The notes below the pieces were generated by a model that worked only from the letters and a program-made list of their open reading frames with translations, made no database searches and had not been told where the DNA came from. DNA of 64,000 nucleotides from the NCBI RefSeq assembly GCF_001717585.1, contig NZ_CP017042.1:948501-1012500 (forward strand), read 5' to 3'. Source of the stretch: Selenomonas sp. oral taxon 920. Its GTDB lineage: Bacteria; Bacillota; Negativicutes; Selenomonadales; Selenomonadaceae. The translations under genes and the position numbers were made by a program. This document shows positions 35,302 to 45,407 of the stretch, piece by piece (the first letter of the stretch is position 1; the number at the start of each line of letters is the position of its first letter).

Positions 35302-37740
35302 ATGAAACAGTATCTTGCTCATATCCGACGCGACGGATCAGCGAAGCAGACCATGCGTGCCCATCTCCTGCGCGTGGGCGACCTTATGGCGACATATGCA
35401 GCAGGTATCGGTCTGTCATCGATGGCGCGCCTCATCGGCATACTCCATGATCTCGGTAAGTGTACGGCGGAGTTTGCAGAGTATCTTGACTGGTGCCGCA
35501 AGAATCCTGGGAATTACAGCCGTGCAGGTGATGTGGATCACTCGACGGCGGGCGGACAGTTGCTGTTGGTACAGTATGGAAGAAAGAATGCAGATTATAG
35601 GTTTGTTGCAGAAATCGCATCGCTTGTGATTTTTTCACATCATACTGGCTTACTGAATTATTATGGACAAGATGGAAAAGATGAATCTTCTGATTTTCTT
35701 CGCCGTAACGATAAGGCGGATATACTCTCTCGGGTCGATCTCAAATATTTTTTCAGTGAAGTGATTGCGGAGGAAGAACTTAATGGAATATTTGAACAGT
35801 CGATTTATGAGATTGCCGATTTGGATGCGAAAATTGCGCGTGCCGTACATTGCCCGGATGACGAGATGAATGAAGCATATTGTTTTTACTGGGGCATGGT
35901 ACACAAACTCCTGCTTAGTATGCTGGTTGACGCAGATCGCTTGGACAGCGCGGAATTTGAGCTGGATAGACCACTGACAGATAAATGGGAAACTGCTGAG
36001 ATATGGGCGGATTTCTCTGATAAATTGGAGTGTAAACTTGCGGGTTTTTCTCTGCCGAAGGAACCAAAAGCAAAGAAGATTGCACAGCTGCGCAAAAAAA
36101 TCAGCGATGATTGTTTGAAAGCTGCGGAGGAGGAACCGGGAATTTTCAGGCTTTGTGTTCCCACGGGCGGAGGGAAAACGCTGGCAAGCATGCGTTTTGC
36201 CCTACAGCATGCACAGAGATATCAAAAGAAACGAATCATTGTCGTCATACCCTACACCTCGATCATCGACCAGAACGTCAAAGAAATTCGCGATATTTTC
36301 CGCGTGGATGAAGCAATTCTGGAGCATCATTCCAATGTCATTACCGAGGCGGACGGAGAAGACACTGAGAGTATGGACTGGCGCCGTATCCTGACAGAAC
36401 GATGGGATGTGCCCATCATCTTTACAACACAGGTGCAGTTTCTCAACACACTTTTTGCTGGCGGGAACAGTTCCATTCGCAGGATGAATTCTCTGCAGGA
36501 CAGCATTGTAATCTTTGACGAGATACAGACTCTTCCTGTACGATGTACTTTTCTTTTCAATGCAGCTATGAATTTTCTTAAAGATTTCTGCCGCATTACA
36601 GCGGTTCTGTGTACGGCAACCCAGCCACCTTTGGAGAAGCTAGATGTTTCAATCAATCTCAGTGACAACGCAGCCATGACCTCGGATATTGAAAAGACAT
36701 TTGAAGGATTCGAAAGGGTAGATGTTGAAAATTGTTATCGTTATGGCGGGTGGTCTGCGGAGGAGATTGCCTCAGAAATCTGCAAAAGCGTGGAAGAAAT
36801 CGGGGATGTACTCTGTATTGTGAATCTCACGAAAAAAGCGAAGGAAATCTATCAGGCTGTTTCGGAAAAGATACAGCTTTCAGATAAAGAGATACAAATT
36901 GTGCACCTTAGCACGAAGATGTGCTCGGCACATCGTAAAGCAACCTTAAAAGAACTTCGAAGGGCGCTTGCTGAGCGTAAAAATCATCCGGAGAAAAGAC
37001 TTGTTTGCATCAGTACACAGCTGATTGAAGCGGGGGTTGATGTGTCTTTTCCCGTGGTTTATCGTGCTCTAGCAGGATTCTCCTCCATCGCGCAGGCTGC
37101 AGGGCGGTGTAATCGGCACGGGGAAATGGAGAAGGGGATAGTTCGGGTTTTTGAATGTGCCGATGAAAATCTTGATCACTTGAAAGACATTCGTCACGGG
37201 AAAAATATTGCCCGCGTTATGCTTTATGATCGAGCGGCAAATACAATTTTAAGTCCCTCAGTCATGCAGGAGTACTTTCGCAGGTTTTATGCTGGGCGTA
37301 CTGGGAAAGAAATGCGCTATCCTCTAAATACTCAAAATACAATATTTGACTTATTAAGCGCTAATAGCGCAGGCGTGCAGGCTCGTATGGGACGCGGGGA
37401 TAGGATCGATTCTTATTTTAGGCAGGCATTTCGGGATGCGGGGCGTGCCTTTATCGTCATTGATTCACATACCGAAGCCGTACTTGTTCCCTATGCGGGA
37501 GGGAAAGATATGATTGTCGCGTTTGATGACAGGATTTTCGACAGGAAATCAATCGGAAAGCAGATGAAATCAGCGCAGCAATATATGGTTAACCTCTTTT
37601 CGTATGAGATAAAAGAACTCGAAGGACTTGGTGCAGTCTGGCGGACGGAGAGCGGGGTGATGGCACTGCGCGAGGAATACTACAATGAGGCATTCGGTGT
37701 GCAGACGGAGGAGCAGGGGAATACTTACTGCTCCATTTAA
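35302..37740 (+). CDS. cas3: CRISPR-associated helicase-nuclease Cas3 (type I-C)
   Basis: 812 residues. Degrades target DNA after recruitment by the Cascade complex. N-terminal HD nuclease domain (about 1-240: LIGILHDLGK, DVDHSTAGG, IFSHHTG), then a superfamily 2 helicase: Walker A VPTGGGKT (about 285), VVIPYTSIIDQ, Walker B FDEIQTLP (about 405), LCTATQPP, and motif VI QAAGRCNRHG (about 600). ATG 35302 has GGAG upstream; GTG 35293 is too close to it. First gene of a seven-gene cas operon. Confidence 0.96.
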   Translation: MKQYLAHIRRDGSAKQTMRAHLLRVGDLMATYAAGIGLSSMARLIGILHDLGKCTAEFAEYLDWCRKNPGNYSRAGDVDHSTAGGQLLLVQYGRKNADYRFVAEIASLVIFSHHTGLLNYYGQDGKDESSDFLRRNDKADILSRVDLKYFFSEVIAEEELNGIFEQSIYEIADLDAKIARAVHCPDDEMNEAYCFYWGMVHKLLLSMLVDADRLDSAEFELDRPLTDKWETAEIWADFSDKLECKLAGFSLPKEPKAKKIAQLRKKISDDCLKAAEEEPGIFRLCVPTGGGKTLASMRFALQHAQRYQKKRIIVVIPYTSIIDQNVKEIRDIFRVDEAILEHHSNVITEADGEDTESMDWRRILTERWDVPIIFTTQVQFLNTLFAGGNSSIRRMNSLQDSIVIFDEIQTLPVRCTFLFNAAMNFLKDFCRITAVLCTATQPPLEKLDVSINLSDNAAMTSDIEKTFEGFERVDVENCYRYGGWSAEEIASEICKSVEEIGDVLCIVNLTKKAKEIYQAVSEKIQLSDKEIQIVHLSTKMCSAHRKATLKELRRALAERKNHPEKRLVCISTQLIEAGVDVSFPVVYRALAGFSSIAQAAGRCNRHGEMEKGIVRVFECADENLDHLKDIRHGKNIARVMLYDRAANTILSPSVMQEYFRRFYAGRTGKEMRYPLNTQNTIFDLLSANSAGVQARMGRGDRIDSYFRQAFRDAGRAFIVIDSHTEAVLVPYAGGKDMIVAFDDRIFDRKSIGKQMKSAQQYMVNLFSYEIKELEGLGAVWRTESGVMALREEYYNEAFGVQTEEQGNTYCSI

Positions 37741-37752
37741 GGAGGTGAATTT

Positions 37753-38472
37753 ATGAGGAATTCGATTGAGTTTCAGGTATATGGGAGGATGGCGCTCTTT
37801 ACCGATCCGATCACGAAGATTGGTGGCGAGCGTTCCTCCTATTCTGTGCCGACGTATCAGGCGCTGAAGGGGATTATCGAAAGCATCTACTGGAAACCCA
37901 CAATATATTGGGTGGTTGACGAGGTGCGTGTCATGAATCGAATCACAACGCAGTCGCGTGGTGTGAAGCCGATGAAGTATAGCGGTGGTCGCAACGAACT
38001 CTCCATCTATACATATCTGAGTGATGTGTGCTATCAGGTGCGTGCGCATTTCGAGTTCAATCTGCATCGAAAGGAGCTGGCAGCGGACAGGGATGAGCAT
38101 AAGCATCACAATATCGCAAAGAGGATGGTGGAGCGCGGCGGACGGCGCGACATCTTCCTCGGCACGCGCGAGTGTCAGGGCTATGTCGAGCCTGTGACCT
38201 ATGGAGAGGGGGCAGGGTACTATGACTCTGCGGGCGAGATGCCGCTCGGCACGATGTTTCATGGATTTAACTATGCCGATGAAACGGGTGGAAATATGCT
38301 ACAGGTGCGCCTTTGGCAGCCGGTAATGGAAGACGGTGTGATTCGTTTCCCGCGCCCGGAGGAATGCCGTCTTGTGCGCGACATTCGCAAGGTGAAGAGC
38401 AAGCTCTTCGATAAGAACAGCGTTACCTTTGCTGCAGATGAATGGGAGGAATTGGAAGGGGGGAGATTATGA
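37753..38472 (+). CDS. cas5c: Cas5c, crRNA-processing Cascade subunit
   Basis: 239 residues. In type I-C systems, which lack Cas6, Cas5c (Cas5d) cuts pre-crRNA at the repeat stem base and keeps the 5' handle. RAMP fold; recognisable by the opening [16 protein letters not shown], the [21 protein letters not shown] segment, and [11 protein letters not shown] later. AAGGAGGTG ribosome site. Overlaps cas8c by four bases. This gene is GC-richer than its cas3 and cas8c neighbours. Confidence 0.95.
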   Translation: MRNSIEFQVYGRMALFTDPITKIGGERSSYSVPTYQALKGIIESIYWKPTIYWVVDEVRVMNRITTQSRGVKPMKYSGGRNELSIYTYLSDVCYQVRAHFEFNLHRKELAADRDEHKHHNIAKRMVERGGRRDIFLGTRECQGYVEPVTYGEGAGYYDSAGEMPLGTMFHGFNYADETGGNMLQVRLWQPVMEDGVIRFPRPEECRLVRDIRKVKSKLFDKNSVTFAADEWEELEGGRL

Positions 38473-40319
38473 GCTGGGTGGAACAGCTGGTGCAGACCTA
38501 TGATGAGAACGAGCGCTTTGCCGGCAGGGATGATGTTGAGGGTATGAAGGTTGCTTTATCTCCTATGGGGTATAGCATACATGATGCATGGCTCGAAGTA
38601 GTATTGGGAGAAAATGGAGACTTTATTCATGCATTTGAACTTCCTAAAGAAGAACGCGCAACGTCGATGCCTTGTACGCCATACCCAAGAACATCGGGAC
38701 CAGTGCCGCATCCGTTGTTTGATAACCTGTCGTATGTGTCCAGAGACTACCAGAAATTTATTGAAAATCCATCTAGTAAAGATAGGGAGTCTTATGGGGC
38801 ATATAAAGAGCTTCTCGCAAAGTGGGTGCAGCAAGAAGATTCTCCATTGATTGTGCGAGCAGTTTATGCATATATCAGTCAGCATGACTTAATTTATGAC
38901 TTAATTGAAAGGAAGATTGCGACAGAGAAAAAAATAAAATCAAAGTTATCATCGGTTGTTCGATTCAGCATAGAGGGGCACATTGCTCCTTGGCGTGACA
39001 AAGAGGTACAAGATTCTTATAGAAATGTTTACAGCAGGCTATTCTATGAGAATTCATCCAAGTCTCTTTGTTATGGATCAGGAAAGAAGATGGTAACTAT
39101 TGAGAAACCTGATACCAGAGGAATTCGAACGCATGGAGATGGGACAAGGCTTATTTCTTCCAATGATGAAGACAATTTTACTTTTCGTGGACGGTTTGTT
39201 TTAGGAAAGGAATGTCTTTCAATTGGAGAAGAAACCGTTCAAAAATCGATGAATGCCTTGCGATGGCTTGTTGAGAATCAAGGAAAAAACGTTGATGGGC
39301 GTGTGTTCCTTGCATGGGGCAGAAACTCCGTGTCGATTCCTTCCGTCTTTGATGATACGGAGGGATTGATACACAAGCGCAGACCTATGGAGGCGGCGCA
39401 GCCGGATACTCTGAAAATGTGGGCTCAGAATCTGCATAAAGCGTTGGATGGCTATCGGCATGATTTTCGGCGTGCAAAGACGAGTCAGGTTAATGTCATA
39501 ATCCTAGACGCAGTGACTAATAAGGGGCGGCTTTCTATCTGCTATTACGGCGAGATGGCGGGCGAGGACTTTATCGAACGAATCGAAAAATGGCATACAG
39601 CTGGTCAGTGGTATCAGCGAAATCAAGATAAAACGGACAAGAAAAATCCAGGTTGGTATCCACCCTACTTTGGAGTTCCTAGCCCACGAAAGCTGGTTTA
39701 TGCATATCGTGGTGATAACGTCAGTGATAAGCAGATGAAGATGGAACTTCACAGAATATTCTTCTCCATTGTCCAAGGTGTTCCATTGCCTGCAGATATG
39801 GAGCGAATGGCGTATAGCCGAGTGGTAAGAAGGGCAATATGTGATCCATTGAAAAAATGGGAGCATCTGATTTTAGAACCTGCTTGCTCTATTATCTGCA
39901 ATCGGTTGAATCGTAAAAAGGAGGTATATACTGTGGCATTGAATGAGAGAAAGACGAATCGGTCATATCTGTTTGGCAGGCTGTTGGCTGTTGCCGATCA
40001 GATGGAGCGCGAAACATTCACTGCAGAGGAAAAAGGGTCTCGTATCACCAACGCAATGCGTTATATGAATATCTTTTCCTCGCGACCGGCTTCGACATGG
40101 GAAACCATACAAAAAAAGCTTCTCCCTTATCAAGCGAAACGGGAAAAGTTTGGAGGAAAAGAAATAGCGCTTATCGATGAAATTATCTCTATGTTTGATG
40201 ATGGGGAGTTTTGCTCGAATGCACCGTTAGAGGTTGAGTTCCTTTTGGGATTATCCTGTCAACGGTATGTGTTCAGAAAAGAGAATAAGAAGGATGCAAT
40301 GAGAGAGGAGAATAAATGA
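38469..40319 (+). CDS. cas8c: Cas8c (Csd1), large Cascade subunit
   Basis: 616 residues. Large subunit of type I-C Cascade, expected to recognise the PAM. Family features: [18 protein letters not shown] at the start, NGRVFLAW-like [10 protein letters not shown], and the C-terminal helical part that corresponds to the small subunit. Start at ATG 38469 (ATGA overlap with cas5c); the ATG at 38442 would extend into cas5c. AT-rich. An internal translation start for Cas11c lies at 39933. Confidence 0.95.
   Translation: MSWVEQLVQTYDENERFAGRDDVEGMKVALSPMGYSIHDAWLEVVLGENGDFIHAFELPKEERATSMPCTPYPRTSGPVPHPLFDNLSYVSRDYQKFIENPSSKDRESYGAYKELLAKWVQQEDSPLIVRAVYAYISQHDLIYDLIERKIATEKKIKSKLSSVVRFSIEGHIAPWRDKEVQDSYRNVYSRLFYENSSKSLCYGSGKKMVTIEKPDTRGIRTHGDGTRLISSNDEDNFTFRGRFVLGKECLSIGEETVQKSMNALRWLVENQGKNVDGRVFLAWGRNSVSIPSVFDDTEGLIHKRRPMEAAQPDTLKMWAQNLHKALDGYRHDFRRAKTSQVNVIILDAVTNKGRLSICYYGEMAGEDFIERIEKWHTAGQWYQRNQDKTDKKNPGWYPPYFGVPSPRKLVYAYRGDNVSDKQMKMELHRIFFSIVQGVPLPADMERMAYSRVVRRAICDPLKKWEHLILEPACSIICNRLNRKKEVYTVALNERKTNRSYLFGRLLAVADQMERETFTAEEKGSRITNAMRYMNIFSSRPASTWETIQKKLLPYQAKREKFGGKEIALIDEIISMFDDGEFCSNAPLEVEFLLGLSCQRYVFRKENKKDAMREENK
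39933..40319 (+). CDS. cas11c: predicted Cas11c small subunit, internal translation product of cas8c
   Basis: AAGGAGGT at 39918-39925 is followed, after seven bases, by GTG 39933, in the cas8c frame. The product would be 128 residues, beginning [20 protein letters not shown] and mostly helical, the size expected for Cas11. Internal translation of Cas11 from the cas8 3' end is established for several type I-B, I-C and I-D systems; its use here is inferred from the ribosome site. Cas11 lines the Cascade belly and stabilises the R-loop. Confidence 0.7.
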   Translation: MALNERKTNRSYLFGRLLAVADQMERETFTAEEKGSRITNAMRYMNIFSSRPASTWETIQKKLLPYQAKREKFGGKEIALIDEIISMFDDGEFCSNAPLEVEFLLGLSCQRYVFRKENKKDAMREENK

Positions 40320-41284
40320 TGGCTGTTTTGGAAAAGAAAATTGATTTTATTGGATTTATTGTTGTGGATCACGCGAATCCGAATGGAGATCCGTTGAATG
40401 GGAATCAGCCTCGTACCAACTACGATGGTTATGGGGAAATGACCGAAGTATGCATTAAGCGTAAAATACGGAATCGCCTGCAGGATGCAGGTGAGAGAAT
40501 TCTTGTCCAGGCAGATGAACGCTCTGACGATGGCTGTGATAGTATTCGTTCTCGCGTAGAAAAACATCCAAAAGTTGGATCGATATTGGCTCAAATGAAT
40601 AAGGGCAAAGGAAAAGATCAAGGAGTGGAAAACAAAAGAGAAATGCGGCTGAAATTTGAAAGAGAAGCATGCAGCGCGTGGATAGATGTTCGAGCTTTTG
40701 GTCAGGTTTTTGCGTTAAAAAAACAGGATAAGAGAAAAAACAAAGAAGAGAAATCTGAATCAACAGATACTGATGGCGTATCCGTCGGTGTGCGCGGCCC
40801 CGTCACGATTCATGATGCCGTCAGCCTCGATCCTGTCACCATCACGGGCGTTCAGATCACGAAGAGTGTCAACAATGAGCCAGGCGATAAGAAAGGCTCG
40901 GACACGATGGGGATGAAGTATCGTGCGGACTTCGGCGTATACAAATTTCAGGGGAGCATCAATGTTCAACTTGCCGAAAAGACGGGATTCAGTGACGAGG
41001 ATGCAGCAAAGGTCAAAGAGGCGCTGCTCACCATCTTTGAGAATGATGCCTCCTCCGCGCGCCCTGAGGGCAGTATGGAGATGAGTCGCTTCTACTGGAT
41101 CGAGCATGCGAATAAGATAGGGGCGGTATCGAGTGCGAAGGTGCATCGCTCCGTGTCGGCGCAGAAAAAGGATGGCATGGATACGCCGAAACAGTTGGAT
41201 GACTATGTATTTGACGATGCGCCGCTCTATGAAATCGGTGGCGTTCGCATTGAAAAATACGTCGAGGGAAGTCGGGTCGATTGA
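40316..41284 (+). CDS. cas7c: Cas7c (Csd2), Cascade backbone subunit
   Basis: 322 residues. RAMP protein that polymerises along the crRNA spacer. Typical opening with VDHANPNGDPLNGNQPRT, the segment VRGPVTIHDAVSLDPVTITG and the late FYWIEHANKIGAVSSAKV. A Lys/Glu-rich insert (about 125-150) precedes the second. Start at 40316 or 40319 (two adjacent ATGs), overlapping the cas8c stop. Composition shifts from AT-rich to GC-rich in mid-gene, near 40770. Confidence 0.95.
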   Translation: MMAVLEKKIDFIGFIVVDHANPNGDPLNGNQPRTNYDGYGEMTEVCIKRKIRNRLQDAGERILVQADERSDDGCDSIRSRVEKHPKVGSILAQMNKGKGKDQGVENKREMRLKFEREACSAWIDVRAFGQVFALKKQDKRKNKEEKSESTDTDGVSVGVRGPVTIHDAVSLDPVTITGVQITKSVNNEPGDKKGSDTMGMKYRADFGVYKFQGSINVQLAEKTGFSDEDAAKVKEALLTIFENDASSARPEGSMEMSRFYWIEHANKIGAVSSAKVHRSVSAQKKDGMDTPKQLDDYVFDDAPLYEIGGVRIEKYVEGSRVD

Positions 41285-41285
41285 T

Positions 41286-41945
41286 ATGGGTTATGCTGAG
41301 GAAGAGTATCTCATGCTCTCGGAGATTCAGCATTATGCCTTCTGCCCTCGTCAATGGGGGCTGATTCATCTCGAGCAGCATTGGCAGGAAAATGTTCTGA
41401 CCGTCGAGGGGAATGCCCTGCACGAAAGGGCGCACGATGAGAACATCAAGGAAAAGCGCGGCAATAAGATCATTGTGCGTGGAATGCGCGTAGCATCCCC
41501 TCGGATTGGAATTTCCGGAGCTTGCGATGTTGTCGAATTCCACGCGGACCCTACGGGAGTAAGTATTCCCTCCTATCAGAGCAGTTATCGCATCGTCCCA
41601 ATAGAGTATAAGCGAGGAAGCCCCAAGGAGGGGGAGGAGGATGTACTCCAACTGACCCTTCAGGCACTCTGCCTCGAGGATATGCTAGTGACAGATATCC
41701 CCTTCGGATATTTGTATTATGGGGAGATTCGCCGTCGGGTTAAGGTCACATTTTCGGACGAACTGAAAGCGCGGATCCCGGTTCTGGTGCAGGAAATGCG
41801 GCAGTATATCCTGAGTGGACATACCCCGCGCGTGAAGCACCGAAAAGGCTGCAAGAACTGCTCTCTCAACAATATCTGTGTGCCGAAATTGAATCGGCTC
41901 GAGTCTGCCAAACATTATCTTGAGAGGAGGCTGGCAGAGGGATGA
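41286..41945 (+). CDS. cas4: Cas4, adaptation exonuclease
   Basis: 219 residues. Fe-S PD-(D/E)XK nuclease that trims prespacers and selects PAM-bearing ends together with Cas1-Cas2. First Cys in HYAFCPRQWGL, nuclease residues in GISGACDVVEF and IVPIEYKRG, then the C-terminal Cys cluster KGCKNCSLNNICVPK. Start at ATG 41286, one base after the cas7c stop. Overlaps cas1. Confidence 0.95.
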   Translation: MGYAEEEYLMLSEIQHYAFCPRQWGLIHLEQHWQENVLTVEGNALHERAHDENIKEKRGNKIIVRGMRVASPRIGISGACDVVEFHADPTGVSIPSYQSSYRIVPIEYKRGSPKEGEEDVLQLTLQALCLEDMLVTDIPFGYLYYGEIRRRVKVTFSDELKARIPVLVQEMRQYILSGHTPRVKHRKGCKNCSLNNICVPKLNRLESAKHYLERRLAEG

Positions 41946-42970
41946 AGCCTCTTTTGAACACACTTTTTGTCAATCAGGATGAGGCGTACTTGGCGTTGGA
42001 CGGCGGCAATGTTGTGGTCGTTCGGGAGGAAAAGGAACTGGCTCGTTTTCCACTCCATAACTTTGAGCAGATCACAACCTTTGGCTATACGGGGGCAAGC
42101 CCTGCGCTCATGCGGAAATGCGCAGAGGAAAATATTGCATTGACGTTCATGAGCCCGGAGGGAAGATTTCAGGCGCGCGTTATCGGCAAGATGAACGGCA
42201 ATGTCCTCCTGCGCAGGGAGCAGTATCGTCGTGCAGATGATGAGACTGCCAGTCTTGCGCTTGCGAAGAACTTCATCCTTGGCAAGATCTATAATGCGCG
42301 CTGGATGATCGAGCGGACGCACAGAGACTATGCCATGCGAATTGATAAGGAGAAATTTCAGAGTGTCAGTGACTTCCTCCAGACATCCTGTCATGAGGCA
42401 ACGTGTGCATCTGATCTGGAGGAACTCCGCGGCGTCGAGGGGAAGGCTGCTGTTAGCTATTTCTCGGTATTTGATGATATGATACTCAAACAAAAAGGAG
42501 AGTTCTTTTTTACTGAGCGTAACCGCAGACCGCCGCTCGACAATATGAACTGTCTCTTATCTTTCCTCTATGCCCTCCTCATGAATGATGTAGGGGCGGC
42601 ACTTGAAGGGGTGGGATTGGACTCTTATGTCGGTTTTCTGCATCGTGATCGCCCGGGCAGACAGTCACTCGCACTTGACCTCATGGAGGAACTGCGCCCG
42701 ATGGCGGACCGTACGGCATTTTCCATGGTCAATACCAAGAAGATCAGCGGCAAGGATTTTCGCCTAGAAGAGGGCGGCGCCGTATATCTGACCGATGATG
42801 GACGTAAAAAGATTCTGGAGGCATGGCATGCACACAAAGAAGGGGTGATGACACATCCTTTTTTAGAGGAAAAAATCAAATGGGGGCTTGTTCCTCATGT
42901 GCAGGCAATGCTGCTTGCACGCCATCTGCGTGGGGATCTTGATGCCTACCCGCCATTTTTGTGGAAGTAG
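41942..42970 (+). CDS. cas1: Cas1 integrase, type I-C
   Basis: 342 residues. Metal-dependent integrase that inserts new spacers at the leader end. Catalytic residues E166 (RGVEGKAAV), H234 (GFLHRDRPGRQ) and D246 (LALDLMEELRP) are all present, so it should be active. ATGA overlap with cas4; cas2 follows after nine bases. Confidence 0.97.
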   Translation: MKPLLNTLFVNQDEAYLALDGGNVVVVREEKELARFPLHNFEQITTFGYTGASPALMRKCAEENIALTFMSPEGRFQARVIGKMNGNVLLRREQYRRADDETASLALAKNFILGKIYNARWMIERTHRDYAMRIDKEKFQSVSDFLQTSCHEATCASDLEELRGVEGKAAVSYFSVFDDMILKQKGEFFFTERNRRPPLDNMNCLLSFLYALLMNDVGAALEGVGLDSYVGFLHRDRPGRQSLALDLMEELRPMADRTAFSMVNTKKISGKDFRLEEGGAVYLTDDGRKKILEAWHAHKEGVMTHPFLEEKIKWGLVPHVQAMLLARHLRGDLDAYPPFLWK

Positions 42971-42979
42971 GTACTTGCT

Positions 42980-43270
42980 ATGTATGTTTTGATCACCTAT
43001 GATATCAGTACAGTTGACGCTGATGGGCGCAGGAGGTTGCGCCAGGTCGCACGAAAATGCAGAGCCTATGGTCAGCGCGTGCAGAACTCTGTCTTTGAGT
43101 GTAAGGTGGATCCAACCCAATGCAAGCAATTGGAACTTGCGCTGCTGGATATCATTGACTTGCAGGAAGACAGCCTGCGATTTTACTACCTCGGAAAGGA
43201 CAAAGGACCGAAAGTAACGCATTATGGTGTTAAAGAGTCCTATGACTTGGAGGCGGCCATCATCATCTGA
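42980..43270 (+). CDS. cas2: Cas2, adaptation complex subunit
   Basis: 96 residues. Ferredoxin-like fold with the conserved first strand VLITYDIST and RVQNSVFECKVD. It bridges two Cas1 dimers during spacer integration. Last cas gene; the leader and array follow directly. Confidence 0.97.
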   Translation: MYVLITYDISTVDADGRRRLRQVARKCRAYGQRVQNSVFECKVDPTQCKQLELALLDIIDLQEDSLRFYYLGKDKGPKVTHYGVKESYDLEAAIII

Positions 43271-43443
43271 ACATTCATTACTGAGTGCGAAGGTGAAGTG
43301 AACAGAAAACAGAATGTAAAAATATAGGTGCGAGAATCATGCCGCAGGAGGGGCGTGGGTCTTAGGTGCCGAGAAAATCGTATTTGTGGAGAGGAATACC
43401 CATAAATACGTGGCAAAAGGGGGAAGTCGTGACTCCAGTTGCC
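43271..43443 (+). promoter_or_regulatory. CRISPR leader
   Basis: 173 bp between cas2 and the first repeat, without a gene. By position and by the repeat orientation (3' end ATTGAAAC away from cas2) it should hold the array promoter and the integration signal. I see no promoter close enough to consensus to mark. Confidence 0.75.
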
Positions 43444-45407
43444 GTCGCGCCCCGCATGGGGCGCGTGGATTGAAACATTTGGGCGAAAAGCACGGTCACT
43501 TGTTGTCTGAAGTCGCGCCCCGCATGGGGCGCGTGGATTGAAACCCGCTGCTGGGGGCAAATCTATTGCGGCATCGTTGTCGCGCCCCGCATGGGGCGCG
43601 TGGATTGAAACACGATACGCTCTTGGATTGGTGTCGTCTTGTCATAGTCGCGCCCCGCATGGGGCGCGTGGATTGAAACGCGCAGTACAAGGATAACAAC
43701 GATATTGATGCCTGTCGCGCCCCGCATGGGGCGCGTGGATTGAAACAAGCAGTGCAACGAAAAGACGATGGAGACGGCGGTCGCGCCCCGCATGGGGCGC
43801 GTGGATTGAAACTGCGGCTCATAGGACTTTGTCATCATCAAATCCATGTCGCGCCCCGCATGGGGCGCGTGGATTGAAACGCCTCATATCGGCGGGACGT
43901 GACCTGCCATCATCGTCGCGCCCCGCATGGGGCGCGTGGATTGAAACAGCTGCCCCGTGCTTGTATCGATCTGCATCGCGCGTCGCGCCCCGCATGGGGC
44001 GCGTGGATTGAAACCAGTGGGCCGCAGAGGATGGAGACATAGACCCAAGTCGCGCCCCGCATGGGGCGCGTGGATTGAAACACCAGACCGCACAGGGAGA
44101 GGAGTTAAAGCTATGGTCGCGCCCCGCATGGGGCGCGTGGATTGAAACATGACGGATGAGGATAAGCTCCGCAAAGCACGCGTCGCGCCCCGCATGGGGC
44201 GCGTGGATTGAAACCCGACGACACATCCGCCGCCGTAGTCAAAGAGCAGTCGCGCCCCGCATGGGGCGCGTGGATTGAAACTTGCCCAAACGAGCGGTGT
44301 ACTTGATGATGTTGGTCGCGCCCCGCATGGGGCGCGTGGATTGAAACTTTGCGATACGCTTTGAGAGGGTCATTGCCTGTAGTCGCGCCCCGCATGGGGC
44401 GCGTGGATTGAAACCCGTCCTATGCCGCCTACAAGAAATCGCGGGCGGGTCGCGCCCCGCATGGGGCGCGTGGATTGAAACGTGGTTGTGCCAGACCTGC
44501 TCGGAAAAATGCGTGGTCGCGCCCCGCATGGGGCGCGTGGATTGAAACTGCAGTGCCTGTGCGTTGGCGCGTGAGATGTCGGTCGCGCCCCGCATGGGGC
44601 GCGTGGATTGAAACTTTCGGCGATTGATGCAGAGCTTGCAAAAGATGAAGTCGCGCCCCGCATGGGGCGCGTGGATTGAAACTGCATCGGCGCGGGCATT
44701 GGCAAGAAGAACCGCAGTCGCGCCCCGCATGGGGCGCGTGGATTGAAACTCTGTTGGAATGGGGCTCACCAATACCCAAAATCGTCGCGCCCCGCATGGG
44801 GCGCGTGGATTGAAACGAGCGCATCGACAAGTTGCGAATATGCTGCACGGTCGCGCCCCGCATGGGGCGCGTGGATTGAAACATTGACCCAGTTGTTACG
44901 GCTTTTAGGCGGATTGTCGCGCCCCGCATGGGGCGCGTGGATTGAAACAAGGTGCGGAGCATCTACGGGGACATCGCCATGGGTCGCGCCCCGCATGGGG
45001 CGCGTGGATTGAAACACACGACAAGCAGCCGAAAGCGCCAAGAAGGCAGGTCGCGCCCCGCATGGGGCGCGTGGATTGAAACTTCCGAGCAAAGATGCTC
45101 GCGCATGGGATTGACCGTCGCGCCCCGCATGGGGCGCGTGGATTGAAACAGAGACGGGTACATCAAAGCCAACGGCGCAACCGGTCGCGCCCCGCATGGG
45201 GCGCGTGGATTGAAACGTTTTGACAAGGTGGTCTCGCGCAACCCCGGACAGTCGCGCCCCACACGGGGCGCGTGGATTGAAACAAGGCGTACAACGCGCA
45301 GGACGTTGTGACAGAGGTCGCGCCCCACACGGGGTGCGTGGATTGAAACTCCTTGACTGGCAGGAATCCGAGGCGCATCGTTGGTCGCGCCCCGCATGGG
45401 GCGCGTG
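43444..45407 (+). CRISPR. type I-C CRISPR array, 30 repeats and 29 spacers
   Basis: 33-base repeat starting GT and ending TGGATTGAAAC; its core is a perfect 8 bp palindrome, CGCGCCCC pairing with GGGGCGCG around GCAT, the Cas5c hairpin. Repeats 1-27 are identical; repeat 28 (45251) has loop ACAC instead of GCAT, repeat 29 (45317) has ACAC and a GGGGTGCG arm giving a G-U pair, and repeat 30 (45384) is cut after 24 bases. Spacers are 33-36 bases, mostly 34, and I saw no duplicates. Leader-distal decay confirms orientation. Many reading frames across the array are artefacts of the repeat. Confidence 0.99.
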
